From Streptomyces sp. NBC_00670 (lineage in GTDB: Bacteria > Actinomycetota > Actinomycetes > Streptomycetales > Streptomycetaceae): a stretch of DNA of 64,000 nt. Numbering within the stretch: the stretch's first letter is position 1; every line of letters begins with the position of its first letter. Positions 9,181-17,806 of this stretch are shown in pieces. The position numbers and the translations under genes are program-made. Where the stretch lies: the NCBI RefSeq assembly GCF_036226765.1, contig NZ_CP109017.1, positions 6,077,001 through 6,141,000 on the forward strand. Direction: 5' to 3'. The notes beneath the pieces were generated by a model. It was not told the origin of the DNA, did no database searches, and worked only from the letters and a program-made list of their open reading frames with translations.

Positions 9181-9822
9181 ATGACCACACCCCGGGACCT
9201 GCTGATCGTCAGCCTGGACGTCCCGTCCGCCCACCCGGTCGGGCAGGGCGACCTCTCGCTCGCCCTCGCCGGCGCCGAGCTGGTCGATCTGCTGCGCACC
9301 GACGCCCTCGTCCTGGACGGCGACCGCATCGTGCCCGGCGCGGCACCAAAGGACCCGGCGGACCCGGCGGACCCGGCGGACCCGGTGGAGCCGGAGGACG
9401 CGCTGCTGCGCGCGGCCGGGGCCTCCCTGCGGCGCGAGGTGCCGTACGAGTCGGTCGAGGACTGGCTGTGGCGCCGGGGCAACGGGCTGGCGGCGGCGTA
9501 CCACTCCGGTCTGGAGGCGGACGGCCTGCTGGTCCGGCAGCGCCACCCGTGGATCCCCATGCGCACCGGCCGTACCGCCCTGGTGGACTCGCCCGCCCGG
9601 CGCCGCGCCGCCGTCCGCTGGCGGGCCGGTGACCCCGTGCTCGCCGGGCTCGCCGCCGCCCTCGGCATCCACGACGAACCGGCCGAGGACTTCGGCAGCC
9701 TCGCCGACGAGTCCCTCGTCACCGTCCTGGCCGCCGTCCACCACGCGGTGGCCGAACTGGAGGCGGTACGCCAGCGCCGCAGCATCGAGAAGGCGGCGTT
9801 CGACAACATCTGGCGGGGCTGA
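9181..9822 (+). CDS. GPP34 (GOLPH3-like) family phosphoprotein
   Basis: A 213-residue, mostly helical protein with the GPP34 start (PRDLLIVSLDV) and the AELVDLLRTDALVLDGDRIV segment. The eukaryotic relative binds phosphoinositides at the Golgi; the bacterial role is unknown, and the family is expanded in streptomycetes. An internal tandem repeat of GACCCGGCG (three exact copies at 9352-9378 plus one variant) encodes a DPA-DPA-DPA linker before the second half. It begins 23 bases after the macro-domain gene and is probably co-transcribed with it. Confidence 0.85.
   Translation: MTTPRDLLIVSLDVPSAHPVGQGDLSLALAGAELVDLLRTDALVLDGDRIVPGAAPKDPADPADPADPVEPEDALLRAAGASLRREVPYESVEDWLWRRGNGLAAAYHSGLEADGLLVRQRHPWIPMRTGRTALVDSPARRRAAVRWRAGDPVLAGLAAALGIHDEPAEDFGSLADESLVTVLAAVHHAVAELEAVRQRRSIEKAAFDNIWRG
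9352..9387 (+). repeat. 9-bp tandem repeat inside the GPP34 gene
   Basis: GACCCGGCG occurs three times head to tail from 9352 to 9378, followed by GACCCGGTG. It encodes Asp-Pro-Ala/Val triplets in a surface linker and keeps the frame at any copy number, so length variation between strains is expected. Confidence 0.75.
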
Positions 9823-9842
9823 CAGTATCCGGCGCGGCTGGC

Positions 9843-9932
9843 GGCAAAACCAACAGAGTCCGACAACAGCATTGATCAAGCCCTACGCCTGGTTCTAGTG
9901 TGACCAGCCGAGTTGGTTTTACCGACAACAGC
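9843..9932. promoter_or_regulatory. paired inverted and direct repeats upstream of the beta-galactosidase gene
   Basis: The spacer between the GPP34 stop and the GH2 start is less GC-rich than its surroundings. It contains GGCAAAACCAAC at 9843-9854 and its near-perfect inverse GTTGGTTTTACC at 9912-9923, and CCGACAACAGC twice in direct orientation at 9860-9870 and 9922-9932. The symmetry suggests binding of a sugar-responsive regulator at two sites with looping; the regulator is not in this window. Confidence 0.5.
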
Positions 9933-9998
9933 GAACAGAACCAGACGCACCTCAGTCAGCGCAGTACGCACCCTGTCGCACCGAGGAAGGCCACGGTC

Positions 9999-12900
9999 AT
10001 GCCGCACCCCCACACGCCATCCGCCGACCGGCCCGCGGGCCCCCGCCCGGCGGTCGTCAGCCGCCGCCGACTCCTGGAGGGCACCGCCGCCGTCCTCGGC
10101 GGGCTCGCCCTCTCCGCCACCCCCGCCGCCGCCCTCACCACCGGCCGGGTACCGGCGGCCGGTGACGCCGCCGCCACCCCGGAGTGGAACGGGCACATCG
10201 CCACCTTCCAGGTCGGCACCGAGCCCCCGCACACGACCCTGATGCCCTACGGCGACCTCCGGCAGGCCCTCGCCGCCGACCGCACCCGCTCCCCGTACCG
10301 GCTCAGCCTCGACGGCACCTGGAAGTTCGCGCACAGCGACCGCCCCGAGGACCGGGACCCCGACTTCCACCGCACCGACCTCGACGACCGCTCCTGGGAC
10401 ACCCTCCCCGTCCCCTCCGCCTGGCAGACCCACGGCTACGACGCCCCCATCTACGTCAACATCACGTACCCGTACTGGGGCCCCAACGGCCGGGGCGAGG
10501 AGCCGCAGCCGCCCGCCGCGCCCACCCGCTACAACCCCGTCGGCCAGTACAGACGCACCTTCACCGTCCCCCGCGACTGGAAAGGCCGGCGCACCTTTCT
10601 GCACTTCGAGGGCGTCAAGTCCGCGCACTACGTGTGGATCAACGGCCACCTCGTCGGCTACCACGAGGACTCGTACACCCCCGCCGAATACGACATCACC
10701 GACCATCTGAAGTCCGGCACCAACCAGATCGCCGTCGAGGTCTACCGCTACAGCGACGGCGACTGGATGGAGGACCAGGACATGATCCGGCTGAGCGGCA
10801 TCTTCCGCTCGGTCTACCTGTACTCCACCCCCGGCGTCCATCTGCGGGACTTCAAGCTGGAGACCCCGCTCGGCGACGGGTACACCAGCGCCGAGCTGAA
10901 GGTCGCCGCGAGCGTGCGCGCCTACGGCGACGGGGACGGCGGCCGGTACACCGTCGAGACGCAGCTCTACGACGACCGCGGGCACGCCGTCTGGTCACGG
11001 CCGCTCAACCAGAGCGCCGACCTCGGCTCGGTCGACGTCGGTGAGGACGTCACCGTGACCGCCTCGCGGGCCGTGCCCGACCCCCGGCTGTGGTCCGCCG
11101 AGCACCCGTACCTCTACACGGCCGTACTGCGTCTGCGTGACCCCGCCGGGAAGGTGGTCGAGACCCTCTCCCACCGCGTCGGACTGCGCGAGTTCGCCCT
11201 CAAGGACGGACTCATGCGCATCAACGGCAAACCCGTCTCGTTCCGCGGCACCAACCGGCACGAGATGCACCCCGACCGCGGCACCGCCCTCACCCGCGCG
11301 GACATGGTCAAGGACGTCACGATCATCAAGCGGATGAACATGAACTCCGTCCGCACCTCGCACTACCCGAACAACCCGGTGTGGCTCGAACTCGCCGACG
11401 AGTACGGGCTCTACCTCGTCGGCGAGACCAACCTGGAGACCCACGGCATCAACGGCGAGTACCCCGGCGACCACGCCGACTGGACGACGGCGTGCGTGGC
11501 CCGTGCCCGCAACATGGTGCACCGCGACAAGAACCACGCCTCGGTCGTCATCTGGTCCCTCGGCAACGAGGCCGGCGGCGGCAGCACCTTCGTCGCCATG
11601 CACGACTGGATCCGCTCCTACGACACCACCCGCGTCATCCAGTACGAGGGCGACGACCGCCCCGGAATCAGCGACATCCGCTCGGCGATGTACGAGAGCC
11701 CCGCCCGGATCGCCGAACGCGCCGCGGACACCTCCGACACCCGGCCGTACGTCATGATCGAGTACTGCCACGCGATGGGGAACTCCAACGGCAACTTCAA
11801 GAAGTACTGGGACACCGTCCGCGCCCACGACGTCCTCCAGGGCGGCTGGATCTGGGACTTCGTCGACCAGGGCCTCAACTGGCGCACCCCCGCCCGCATC
11901 CTGCTCACCGAGACCGGACCCGGCGCGCTGCGCGGCGAAGTCCTCGCCCCGCAGGGCACTTTCGACCGCGACAAGGGCGTCAGCGGCGGCACCGTCTTCG
12001 CCCGCGACGACCGCCTGGACCTCACCGGCTCGCTGACCCTGGAGGCCTGGGTCACCCAGCGCTACACCGGCGACCACCAGCCCATCCTGGTCAAGGGCGA
12101 CACCCAGTACGCGCTCAAGCAGTCCTTCGAGAACCTGGAGTTCTTCATCCACTCCGGCGGCCAGTGGATCAGCGCGAGCTGGAAACTGCCCGACGGCTGG
12201 ACCGGCTCCGAACACCACCTCGCGGGCGTCTTCGACGCCGACGCCGGCACGCTCACCCTGTACGTCGACGGCGAGGTGAAGGCCACCCGCTCCACCACCG
12301 CACGCCCCGACAGCACCGTCACCCCCGTCTCCCTCGCGACCGACATGGACAACGCGCTGCGCGAGTTCAGCGGCACGATCCGCCGGGCCCGCGTCTACGC
12401 CCGCCCCCTGACCGCCGCCGAACTCGCCTCCGACGCGCGGAAACCCGGCGACGACGGCGTGCGCTTCTGGTTCGACGCCGCCACCGTCGGACACACCGAG
12501 AAGCGCCCCCACGAGCGGACCTTCCCGGCCTACGGCGGTGACTGGGGCGACAGCCCCAACGACGGCAACTTCTGCGCCGACGGCATCGTCACCGCCGACC
12601 GCGGCCACACCGGCAAGGCCGCCGAGATCAAACGCGTCCAGCAGGCCATCCACGCCGCCCCGTCCTCCGGCGACGACACCCTCACCGACGGCGCGCTCAC
12701 CCTCACCAACGAGTACCTCTTCACCAACCTTCGCGAATTCGACGGCAGTTGGGCGCTCGTCGCCGACGGCCGGACGATACGGCACGGCAGGCTCACCCGC
12801 GCCCAGCTCGACGTGGAGCCACTGTCGAAGAAGCGGATCACCGTGCCCGTACCCCTCCCGGAGGACCCGGCGCCCGGCGCGGAGTACTTCCTGGAGCTGT

Positions 12901-13940
12901 CCTTCACCACCCGGGAGCACACCCCGTGGGCCAGGGCCGGCTTCGAGGTCGCCCGCGAGCAGATCCCCGTCGACGCGGGCAGCCCCGAGGTGACCCCCGT
13001 CCCGCTGGAGAGCGTGCCGTCCCTGCGCCACGACGAGGACGACAGCTCGGTCACCGTCAAGGGCCGCACCTTCTCCGTCACCCTCGACAAGAAGACCGGC
13101 ACCCTCACCTCCTACGAGGCCGCGGGGCACCGCCTCCTCACCGACGGACCCGTGCCCAACTTCTGGCGGGCGCCCACCGACAACGACAAGGGCAACGGCC
13201 AGCACACCCGCAACCAGACCTGGCGCGACGCCGGCGCCCGCCGCGAGGTCACCGATGTCACCGTCCGCGCCCTGCGCGACAAGGCCGTCGAGATCAAGGT
13301 CACCGGCACCCTGCCCACCACCGTGGAGTCCGCGTACACCACCACGTACACCGTCTTCGGCAACGGCGAGATCAAGGTCGACCACACCCTGCACCCGGGC
13401 GCGTCGAGCCTGCCGTACATCCCGGAGGTCGGCAGCATGCTCTTCCTGCCGGGCCGCCTCGAGAACCTGCGCTACTACGGGCGCGGCCCCGAGGAGAACC
13501 ACTGGGACCGCAACGACGGCACCGACGTGGGCGTGCACTCCGGGACCGTCTCCGACCAGTGGACCCCGTACATCCGCCCCCAGGAGAACGGCAACCGCAC
13601 CGACATCCGCTGGGCCGCGCTCACCGGCCGCGACGGCACCGGGCTCCTCGTCACCGGCGACGCGCTCCTCGAAGTCAACGCCTCCCACTTCACCCCCGAG
13701 GACCTGTCCGTCGGGGCCCGCCACGACTACCAGCTCACCCCGCGCGAGAAGGTCGTGCTGCGGGTCAACCACCGGCAGATGGGCGTCGGCGGCGACAACA
13801 GCTGGGGCGCCCATACCCACGACGAGTACAAACTCTTCCCCGACCGCGACTACACGTACACCTACCGCCTCCGCCCACTGACGGACGTGGACGACGCCAT
13901 GCGCCTGTCCCGCCGCCCGACGGCGACGAAGTTCGCCTGA
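9999..13940 (+). CDS. Tat-exported GH2 beta-galactosidase with inserted LamG domain
   Basis: A 1313-residue enzyme. Residues 1-45 hold a twin-arginine signal (SRRRLLEGTAAVLGGLALSA), so export is predicted. A jelly-roll sugar-binding domain and an immunoglobulin-like domain follow, then the TIM barrel with acid/base Glu524 in SLGNEAGGG and nucleophile Glu588 in MIEYCHAMGNSNG. A LamG-type concanavalin fold (about residues 655-825) interrupts the end of the barrel between WIWDFVDQGLNW and YGGDWGDSPNDGNFC, which are contiguous in E. coli LacZ. The rest is the LacZ domain-4 and small-chain regions (NFWRAPTDNDKG). The ATG at 9999 has GAGGAAGG about eight bases upstream. Likely acts on extracellular galactosides; specificity unknown. 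Confidence 0.92.
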   Translation: MPHPHTPSADRPAGPRPAVVSRRRLLEGTAAVLGGLALSATPAAALTTGRVPAAGDAAATPEWNGHIATFQVGTEPPHTTLMPYGDLRQALAADRTRSPYRLSLDGTWKFAHSDRPEDRDPDFHRTDLDDRSWDTLPVPSAWQTHGYDAPIYVNITYPYWGPNGRGEEPQPPAAPTRYNPVGQYRRTFTVPRDWKGRRTFLHFEGVKSAHYVWINGHLVGYHEDSYTPAEYDITDHLKSGTNQIAVEVYRYSDGDWMEDQDMIRLSGIFRSVYLYSTPGVHLRDFKLETPLGDGYTSAELKVAASVRAYGDGDGGRYTVETQLYDDRGHAVWSRPLNQSADLGSVDVGEDVTVTASRAVPDPRLWSAEHPYLYTAVLRLRDPAGKVVETLSHRVGLREFALKDGLMRINGKPVSFRGTNRHEMHPDRGTALTRADMVKDVTIIKRMNMNSVRTSHYPNNPVWLELADEYGLYLVGETNLETHGINGEYPGDHADWTTACVARARNMVHRDKNHASVVIWSLGNEAGGGSTFVAMHDWIRSYDTTRVIQYEGDDRPGISDIRSAMYESPARIAERAADTSDTRPYVMIEYCHAMGNSNGNFKKYWDTVRAHDVLQGGWIWDFVDQGLNWRTPARILLTETGPGALRGEVLAPQGTFDRDKGVSGGTVFARDDRLDLTGSLTLEAWVTQRYTGDHQPILVKGDTQYALKQSFENLEFFIHSGGQWISASWKLPDGWTGSEHHLAGVFDADAGTLTLYVDGEVKATRSTTARPDSTVTPVSLATDMDNALREFSGTIRRARVYARPLTAAELASDARKPGDDGVRFWFDAATVGHTEKRPHERTFPAYGGDWGDSPNDGNFCADGIVTADRGHTGKAAEIKRVQQAIHAAPSSGDDTLTDGALTLTNEYLFTNLREFDGSWALVADGRTIRHGRLTRAQLDVEPLSKKRITVPVPLPEDPAPGAEYFLELSFTTREHTPWARAGFEVAREQIPVDAGSPEVTPVPLESVPSLRHDEDDSSVTVKGRTFSVTLDKKTGTLTSYEAAGHRLLTDGPVPNFWRAPTDNDKGNGQHTRNQTWRDAGARREVTDVTVRALRDKAVEIKVTGTLPTTVESAYTTTYTVFGNGEIKVDHTLHPGASSLPYIPEVGSMLFLPGRLENLRYYGRGPEENHWDRNDGTDVGVHSGTVSDQWTPYIRPQENGNRTDIRWAALTGRDGTGLLVTGDALLEVNASHFTPEDLSVGARHDYQLTPREKVVLRVNHRQMGVGGDNSWGAHTHDEYKLFPDRDYTYTYRLRPLTDVDDAMRLSRRPTATKFA

Positions 13941-13948
13941 GCTGTATA

Positions 13949-14088
13949 GGGGCGCGGGGAACTGCGCAAAACGGAGCGAAGCTCCGTAGGGGGGTCCGGG
14001 GGGCAAAGCCCCCCGGGGACGATGGGGGTCCCCCCTGCTCGAACGAAGTTGAGAGCTTGGGGGAGGGTAGGGGCGGCGGGGGCGAAAA
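13949..14088 (+). repeat. intergenic repeat, copy 1 (19-mer core plus G-rich module)
   Basis: The core GGGGCGCGGGGAACTGCGC is at 13949-13967. Short inverted arms follow, then a hairpin-forming block with CGAACGAAGTT and finally the companion module GGGTAGGGGCGGCGGGGGCG at 14065-14084. It lies directly after the beta-galactosidase stop and may act as its terminator; the same two modules recur in four other spacers of this window. Confidence 0.75.
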
Positions 14089-14182
14089 CCCCCACAGCCA
14101 CCCCACCCGCCCCGCACCCCCCGCCCACCTCCATGTCGGATTCCTGCCAGCCGGAGGCCCCCGCATGCCCGAAACTTGAGGC

Positions 14183-15661
14183 ATGCGGAACGCGATGCAC
14201 ACCGACACCGAAGGCTGCGTCCGCGCTGTCCGCTCCAAGGACGCGCGCTTCGACGGCTGGTTCTTCACCGCCGTCCTGACCACCGGCATCTACTGCCGGC
14301 CCAGCTGCCCGGCCGTGTCCCCCCGCCCCGAGAACATGACCTTCTACCCCAGCGCCGCCGCCTGCCAGCAGGCCGGCTTCCGCGCCTGCAAACGCTGCCG
14401 TCCCGACACCACGCCCGGCTCCCCGCAGTGGAACCAGCGCGCCGACGCCGTCGCCCGCGCCATGCGGCTGATCGCCGACGGCGTCGTCGACCGCGAGGGC
14501 GTCCCCGGCCTCGCCGCCCGGCTTGGCTACAGCACTCGGCAGATCGAACGCCAGCTCCTCGCCGAGCTGGGCGCCGGGCCGCTCGCCCTGGCCCGCGCCC
14601 AGCGCGCCCAGACCGCCCGGCTGCTCATCGAGACCACCGCCCTGCCGATGGCCGACCTCGCCTTCGCCGCCGGGTTCTCCTCCATCCGCGCCTTCAACGA
14701 CACCGTGCGCGAGGTCTTCGCACTCTCCCCGAGCGAACTGCGCGCCCGGCGCCCGCGCCGGACGGTGACCGCCCCCGGCGCACTCTCCCTGCGGCTGCCG
14801 TTCCGCGCCCCGCTCAACCCCGACAACCTCTTCGGCCACCTCGCCGCCACCGCCGTACCCGGCGTGGAGGAGTGGCGCGAGGGCGCGTACCGCCGCACCC
14901 TGCGCCTCCCGTACGGCCACGGCGTCGTCGCCCTCACCCCGCGCCCCGACCACATCGCCTGCCGGCTCACCCTGAGCGACCTGCGGGACCTGCCCGTCGC
15001 CATCAGCCGCTGCCGCCGCATGCTCGACCTCGACGCCGACCCCGTCGCCGTCGACGACCAGCTCCGCACCGACACGCTGCTGGCGCCGCTGGTCGACAAG
15101 GCGCCCGGCCGGCGGGTGCCGCGCACGGTCGACGAGGCGGAGTTCGCGCTGCGCGCGGTGCTCGGCCAGCAGGTCTCCACCGCCGCCGCCCGCACCCACG
15201 CCGCCCGTCTCGTCACCGCGCACGGCGAGCGGATCGAGGACCCCGAGGGCGGCCTCACCCACCTCTTCCCGGCCCCCGGAGCACTGGCCGCCCTCGACCC
15301 CGAGACGCTCGCCATGCCCCGCACCCGCCGCACCACCTTCACCACCCTCGTCCGCGAACTCGCCGAGGGAAGACTCCACTTGGGCGTCGAGAGCGACTGG
15401 GCCGAGTCCCGCGCGCAGCTCTTGGCCCTGCCCGGACTCGGACCCTGGACGGTCGACGTCATCGCCATGCGCGCCCTCGGCGACCCCGACGCCTTCCCCG
15501 TCACCGACCTCGGCATCCGCCGCGCCGCCCGCGACCTCGGCCTCCCGGCCGCCCCGGCCGCGCTCACCGCCCGGGCGGCGGCCTGGCGCCCCTGGCGCGC
15601 GTACGCCGTCCAGTACCTGTGGGCTACGGACGACCATCCGATCAACTTCCTGCCCGTCTGA
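14183..15661 (+). CDS. Ada (metal-binding/AraC) - AlkA fusion: adaptive alkylation regulator and 3-methyladenine glycosylase
   Basis: A 492-residue fusion. Residues 1-80 are the Ada zinc/methyl-acceptor domain with Cys38, Cys42, Cys69 and Cys72 in GIYCRPSCP and FRACKRCRPD, the same numbering as E. coli Ada, which supports the ATG at 14183. Residues about 90-190 form an AraC-type helix-turn-helix (GYSTRQIERQL, ADLAFAAGFSSIRAFNDT). Residues about 200-490 are AlkA, with the helix-hairpin-helix LPGLGPWTVDVIAMRALG and the catalytic Asp region FPVTDLG. It should sense methyl phosphotriesters, activate repair genes and excise alkylated bases. An ogt gene follows after 51 bases. Confidence 0.93.
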   Translation: MRNAMHTDTEGCVRAVRSKDARFDGWFFTAVLTTGIYCRPSCPAVSPRPENMTFYPSAAACQQAGFRACKRCRPDTTPGSPQWNQRADAVARAMRLIADGVVDREGVPGLAARLGYSTRQIERQLLAELGAGPLALARAQRAQTARLLIETTALPMADLAFAAGFSSIRAFNDTVREVFALSPSELRARRPRRTVTAPGALSLRLPFRAPLNPDNLFGHLAATAVPGVEEWREGAYRRTLRLPYGHGVVALTPRPDHIACRLTLSDLRDLPVAISRCRRMLDLDADPVAVDDQLRTDTLLAPLVDKAPGRRVPRTVDEAEFALRAVLGQQVSTAAARTHAARLVTAHGERIEDPEGGLTHLFPAPGALAALDPETLAMPRTRRTTFTTLVRELAEGRLHLGVESDWAESRAQLLALPGLGPWTVDVIAMRALGDPDAFPVTDLGIRRAARDLGLPAAPAALTARAAAWRPWRAYAVQYLWATDDHPINFLPV

Positions 15662-15712
15662 CCACCGACCACCGGTCCGTCACCGCTGAACGGACCCGTC
15701 GAAGGAATCCCC

Positions 15713-16210
15713 GTGACCGTGAAACAGCACACCGTGATCGACAGCCCCTACGGCCCGCTCACCCTCGTCGCCGACGACGGCGTCCTGTGCGGCCTCTACA
15801 TGACCGAGCAGCGCCACCGCCCGCCCGAGGAGAGCTTCGGCGCCCCCGACGACGTCCCCTTCGCGGCGGCGCAGGAGCAGCTCGCGGCGTACTTCGCGGG
15901 CGAGCTGAAGGAGTTCACCCTCGACCTGCGTATGCACGGCACGCCGTTCCAGCGGCGGGTCTGGGACGCGCTGCGCCGCATTCCGTACGGCGAGACCCGC
16001 TCGTACGGCGAACTGGCCGCCGAGCTCGGCAGCCCCGGCGCCTCCCGCGCGGTCGGGCTGGCCAACGGCCGCAATCCGATCGGCATCGTCGTCCCGTGCC
16101 ACCGCGTGGTGGGGGCCAACGGCAGCATGACGGGGTACGGCGGCGGCATCGACCGCAAGAAGCGCCTGCTGGCGTTCGAGAGCGGGGCGGAGCGGGCGGG
16201 GCTGTTCTGA
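15713..16210 (+). CDS. ogt: methylated-DNA-protein-cysteine methyltransferase
   Basis: A 165-residue suicide enzyme that moves the methyl group from O6-methylguanine to its own cysteine. The active site is IVVPCHRVVGANGSMTGYGG with the acceptor Cys129, and the DNA-binding segment FQRRVWDALRRIPYGETRSYG precedes it. The GTG at 15713 has GAAGGA seven bases upstream. It sits 51 bases behind the Ada-AlkA gene, so the three repair activities (phosphotriester sensing, glycosylase, O6 reversal) form one alkylation-response unit. Confidence 0.95.
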   Translation: MTVKQHTVIDSPYGPLTLVADDGVLCGLYMTEQRHRPPEESFGAPDDVPFAAAQEQLAAYFAGELKEFTLDLRMHGTPFQRRVWDALRRIPYGETRSYGELAAELGSPGASRAVGLANGRNPIGIVVPCHRVVGANGSMTGYGGGIDRKKRLLAFESGAERAGLF

Positions 16211-16282
16211 GGGCGCGGCCGTGCCGAGGGGCGGTTGTTCCAAGGCGTGGGCGGGGGCTGCCGGCGGGGGCCGTCGAGGGGC

Positions 16283-16312
16283 GGCCGAATATGCCCGTGG
16301 CAGGCCGAATAT
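16283..16312 (+). promoter_or_regulatory. 20-bp-phased direct repeat upstream of the Sir2 gene
   Basis: GGCCGAATAT occurs at 16283-16292 and again at 16303-16312, exactly 20 bases apart (about two helical turns), 40-70 bases upstream of the Sir2 ATG. Local base composition drops in GC. This looks like a two-site operator or an activator site for the Sir2 gene. Confidence 0.45.
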
Positions 16313-16353
16313 ACGGTCGCACCGGCCCGCGCCCCCGCCTTACCCTCGACCGC

Positions 16354-17079
16354 ATGACGACCAAGCCCCTCGTCGCGCTTCTGAGCGGCGCCGGGATCTC
16401 CACCGACTCCGGCATCCCCGACTACCGCGGCCCGGCCGGGCTGTGGCGGCAGGACCCCGAGGCCGAGAAGCTCGTGACCCACGAGCACTACATGGGCGAC
16501 CCCGACGTCCGGCGGCGCTCCTGGCAGATGAGGCGGCGGACGGGGGCACTGCGCCCGGAGCCCAACGCGGCGCACCGGGCCGTCGTCGAACTGGAGCGCT
16601 CCGGCGTGCCGGTACGGGTGCTCACACAGAACGTGGACGGGCTGCACCAGCGCGCCGGGATGCCCGCCCGCAAGGTGCTCGAACTGCACGGCAGCGCGCG
16701 CCACGTGGTGTGCGTCAAATGCGGTGCCAAGGGCGCGATGGAGGACGCGCTCGCCCGGATCGACGCCGGTGAGGACGATCCGCCGTGCCTGGAGTGCGGC
16801 GGCGTCCTGCGACCGGCGACGGTGATGTTCGGCGAGCCGCTCGACCCCTCCGTCCTGGCCGAGGCGGCGGCCATCGCCAAGGCGTGCACGCTGTTCTTCG
16901 CCGTCGGCTCCAGCCTCCAGGTGCACCCGGCGGCCGGGCTCGCCCAGGTGGCCGCCGAGCACGGCGCCCGGCTCGTCGTCGTCAACGCCGAGCCGACGCC
17001 GTACGACGGCATCGCCGACGAGGTCGTGCGCGAACCGATCGGCACCGCGCTGCCGCGCCTGCTGCGGGAACTGGCGTAG
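16354..17079 (+). CDS. Sir2-family NAD-dependent protein deacylase
   Basis: A 241-residue sirtuin. NAD-binding motifs LLSGAGISTDSGIPDYRGP and TQNVDGLHQRAG are intact, catalytic His112 lies in LELHGSARH, and zinc ligands are CVKCG and CLECGG. It removes acetyl or longer acyl groups from lysines (for example acetyl-CoA synthetases) and releases O-acetyl-ADP-ribose. The ATG at 16354 starts at the conserved N-terminus; the much longer open frame upstream has no homology. It converges with the Nudix gene with 45 bases between stops. Confidence 0.94.
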   Translation: MTTKPLVALLSGAGISTDSGIPDYRGPAGLWRQDPEAEKLVTHEHYMGDPDVRRRSWQMRRRTGALRPEPNAAHRAVVELERSGVPVRVLTQNVDGLHQRAGMPARKVLELHGSARHVVCVKCGAKGAMEDALARIDAGEDDPPCLECGGVLRPATVMFGEPLDPSVLAEAAAIAKACTLFFAVGSSLQVHPAAGLAQVAAEHGARLVVVNAEPTPYDGIADEVVREPIGTALPRLLRELA

Positions 17080-17124
17080 TCCCGCTCAGCGGTCCCGGCC
17101 AGTGGTCCCGTTCCGCGGCCCCGC

Positions 17125-17646
17125 TCAGAGGGCGGGGCTGACCTCGTCGACCGGGTCCGCCCGGTGGCCGTCCTCAAGTTCCGCCGTGTGCCCGCCGCTC
17201 TCCAGCACGTCGAGGGCGGCGAGGACGCGGCGGCCCAGTTCGCCGAGGAGGTGGTCGGCGAGTTCCGCGCGCGGCACCAGCCGCCAGGACAGCAGCTCCG
17301 ACTCCTGGAGCCTCACCGCCGCGAGCTCCTCGGCGGTGAGCACCCCGCCGTCGTACAGATACGCGACCACGGGCGGACGGTCCGCGGTGCCGGACACCCA
17401 GTCCACCGCGAGCAGCCGGCCGAGCGTGCGGTCCAGGCCGATCTCCTCGGCCGTCTCGCGCCGCGCGCCCTGCCGCGGACTCTCCCCGTCGTCCGACTCG
17501 ACCGTGCCGCCCGGCAGCGCCCAGCCCTCCCGGTAGTTCGGCTCGACCAGCAGCACCCGCCCCTGCGTGTCACGGAAGAGCGCGGCGGCCCCCACCAGGA
17601 CGCGCGGCAGGCCGGCGATGTACGTGGCGTAGTCAAGAGTGCTCAT
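17125..17646 (-). CDS. Nudix hydrolase
   Basis: A 173-residue hydrolase of nucleoside diphosphate-linked compounds. The Nudix helix is visible as GESPRQGARRETAEEIGL after WALPGGTVES; two extra residues (DD) loosen the spacing between the first Gly and Glu. The real start is the ATG at 17646; the frame stays open upstream against the glycerate kinase gene but has no family character there. Substrate cannot be predicted. It is convergent with sir2 and divergent from the glycerate kinase gene. Confidence 0.88.
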   Translation of the reverse strand: MSTLDYATYIAGLPRVLVGAAALFRDTQGRVLLVEPNYREGWALPGGTVESDDGESPRQGARRETAEEIGLDRTLGRLLAVDWVSGTADRPPVVAYLYDGGVLTAEELAAVRLQESELLSWRLVPRAELADHLLGELGRRVLAALDVLESGGHTAELEDGHRADPVDEVSPAL

Positions 17647-17806
17647 CCAGGCAGGGTAACCACCTCCGACGGCCGCCCGGGCGCGCGCACAGCGTGTTCC
17701 CAGGGTGGTCCGGAGCGCGGTCGGGGGCATGACGGGGCGGGAGGGGCGCGGATAGGGTCGCACACACGGGATGAGAAAGCGCTTGCAGACACAAGGGGAA
17801 GCCAAC

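Noticed and set aside
10995..14117. Minus-strand open frame of 1040 codons opposite the beta-galactosidase
   Set aside because: Pure shadow of the GH2 gene: no start context, composition Gly/Val/Arg-heavy, and it crosses the intergenic repeat.
14176..17079. 967-codon frame joining the Ada-AlkA and Sir2 regions
   Set aside because: Only its last 241 codons have family character (Sir2). The first part is an out-of-frame shadow of Ada-AlkA and Ogt.
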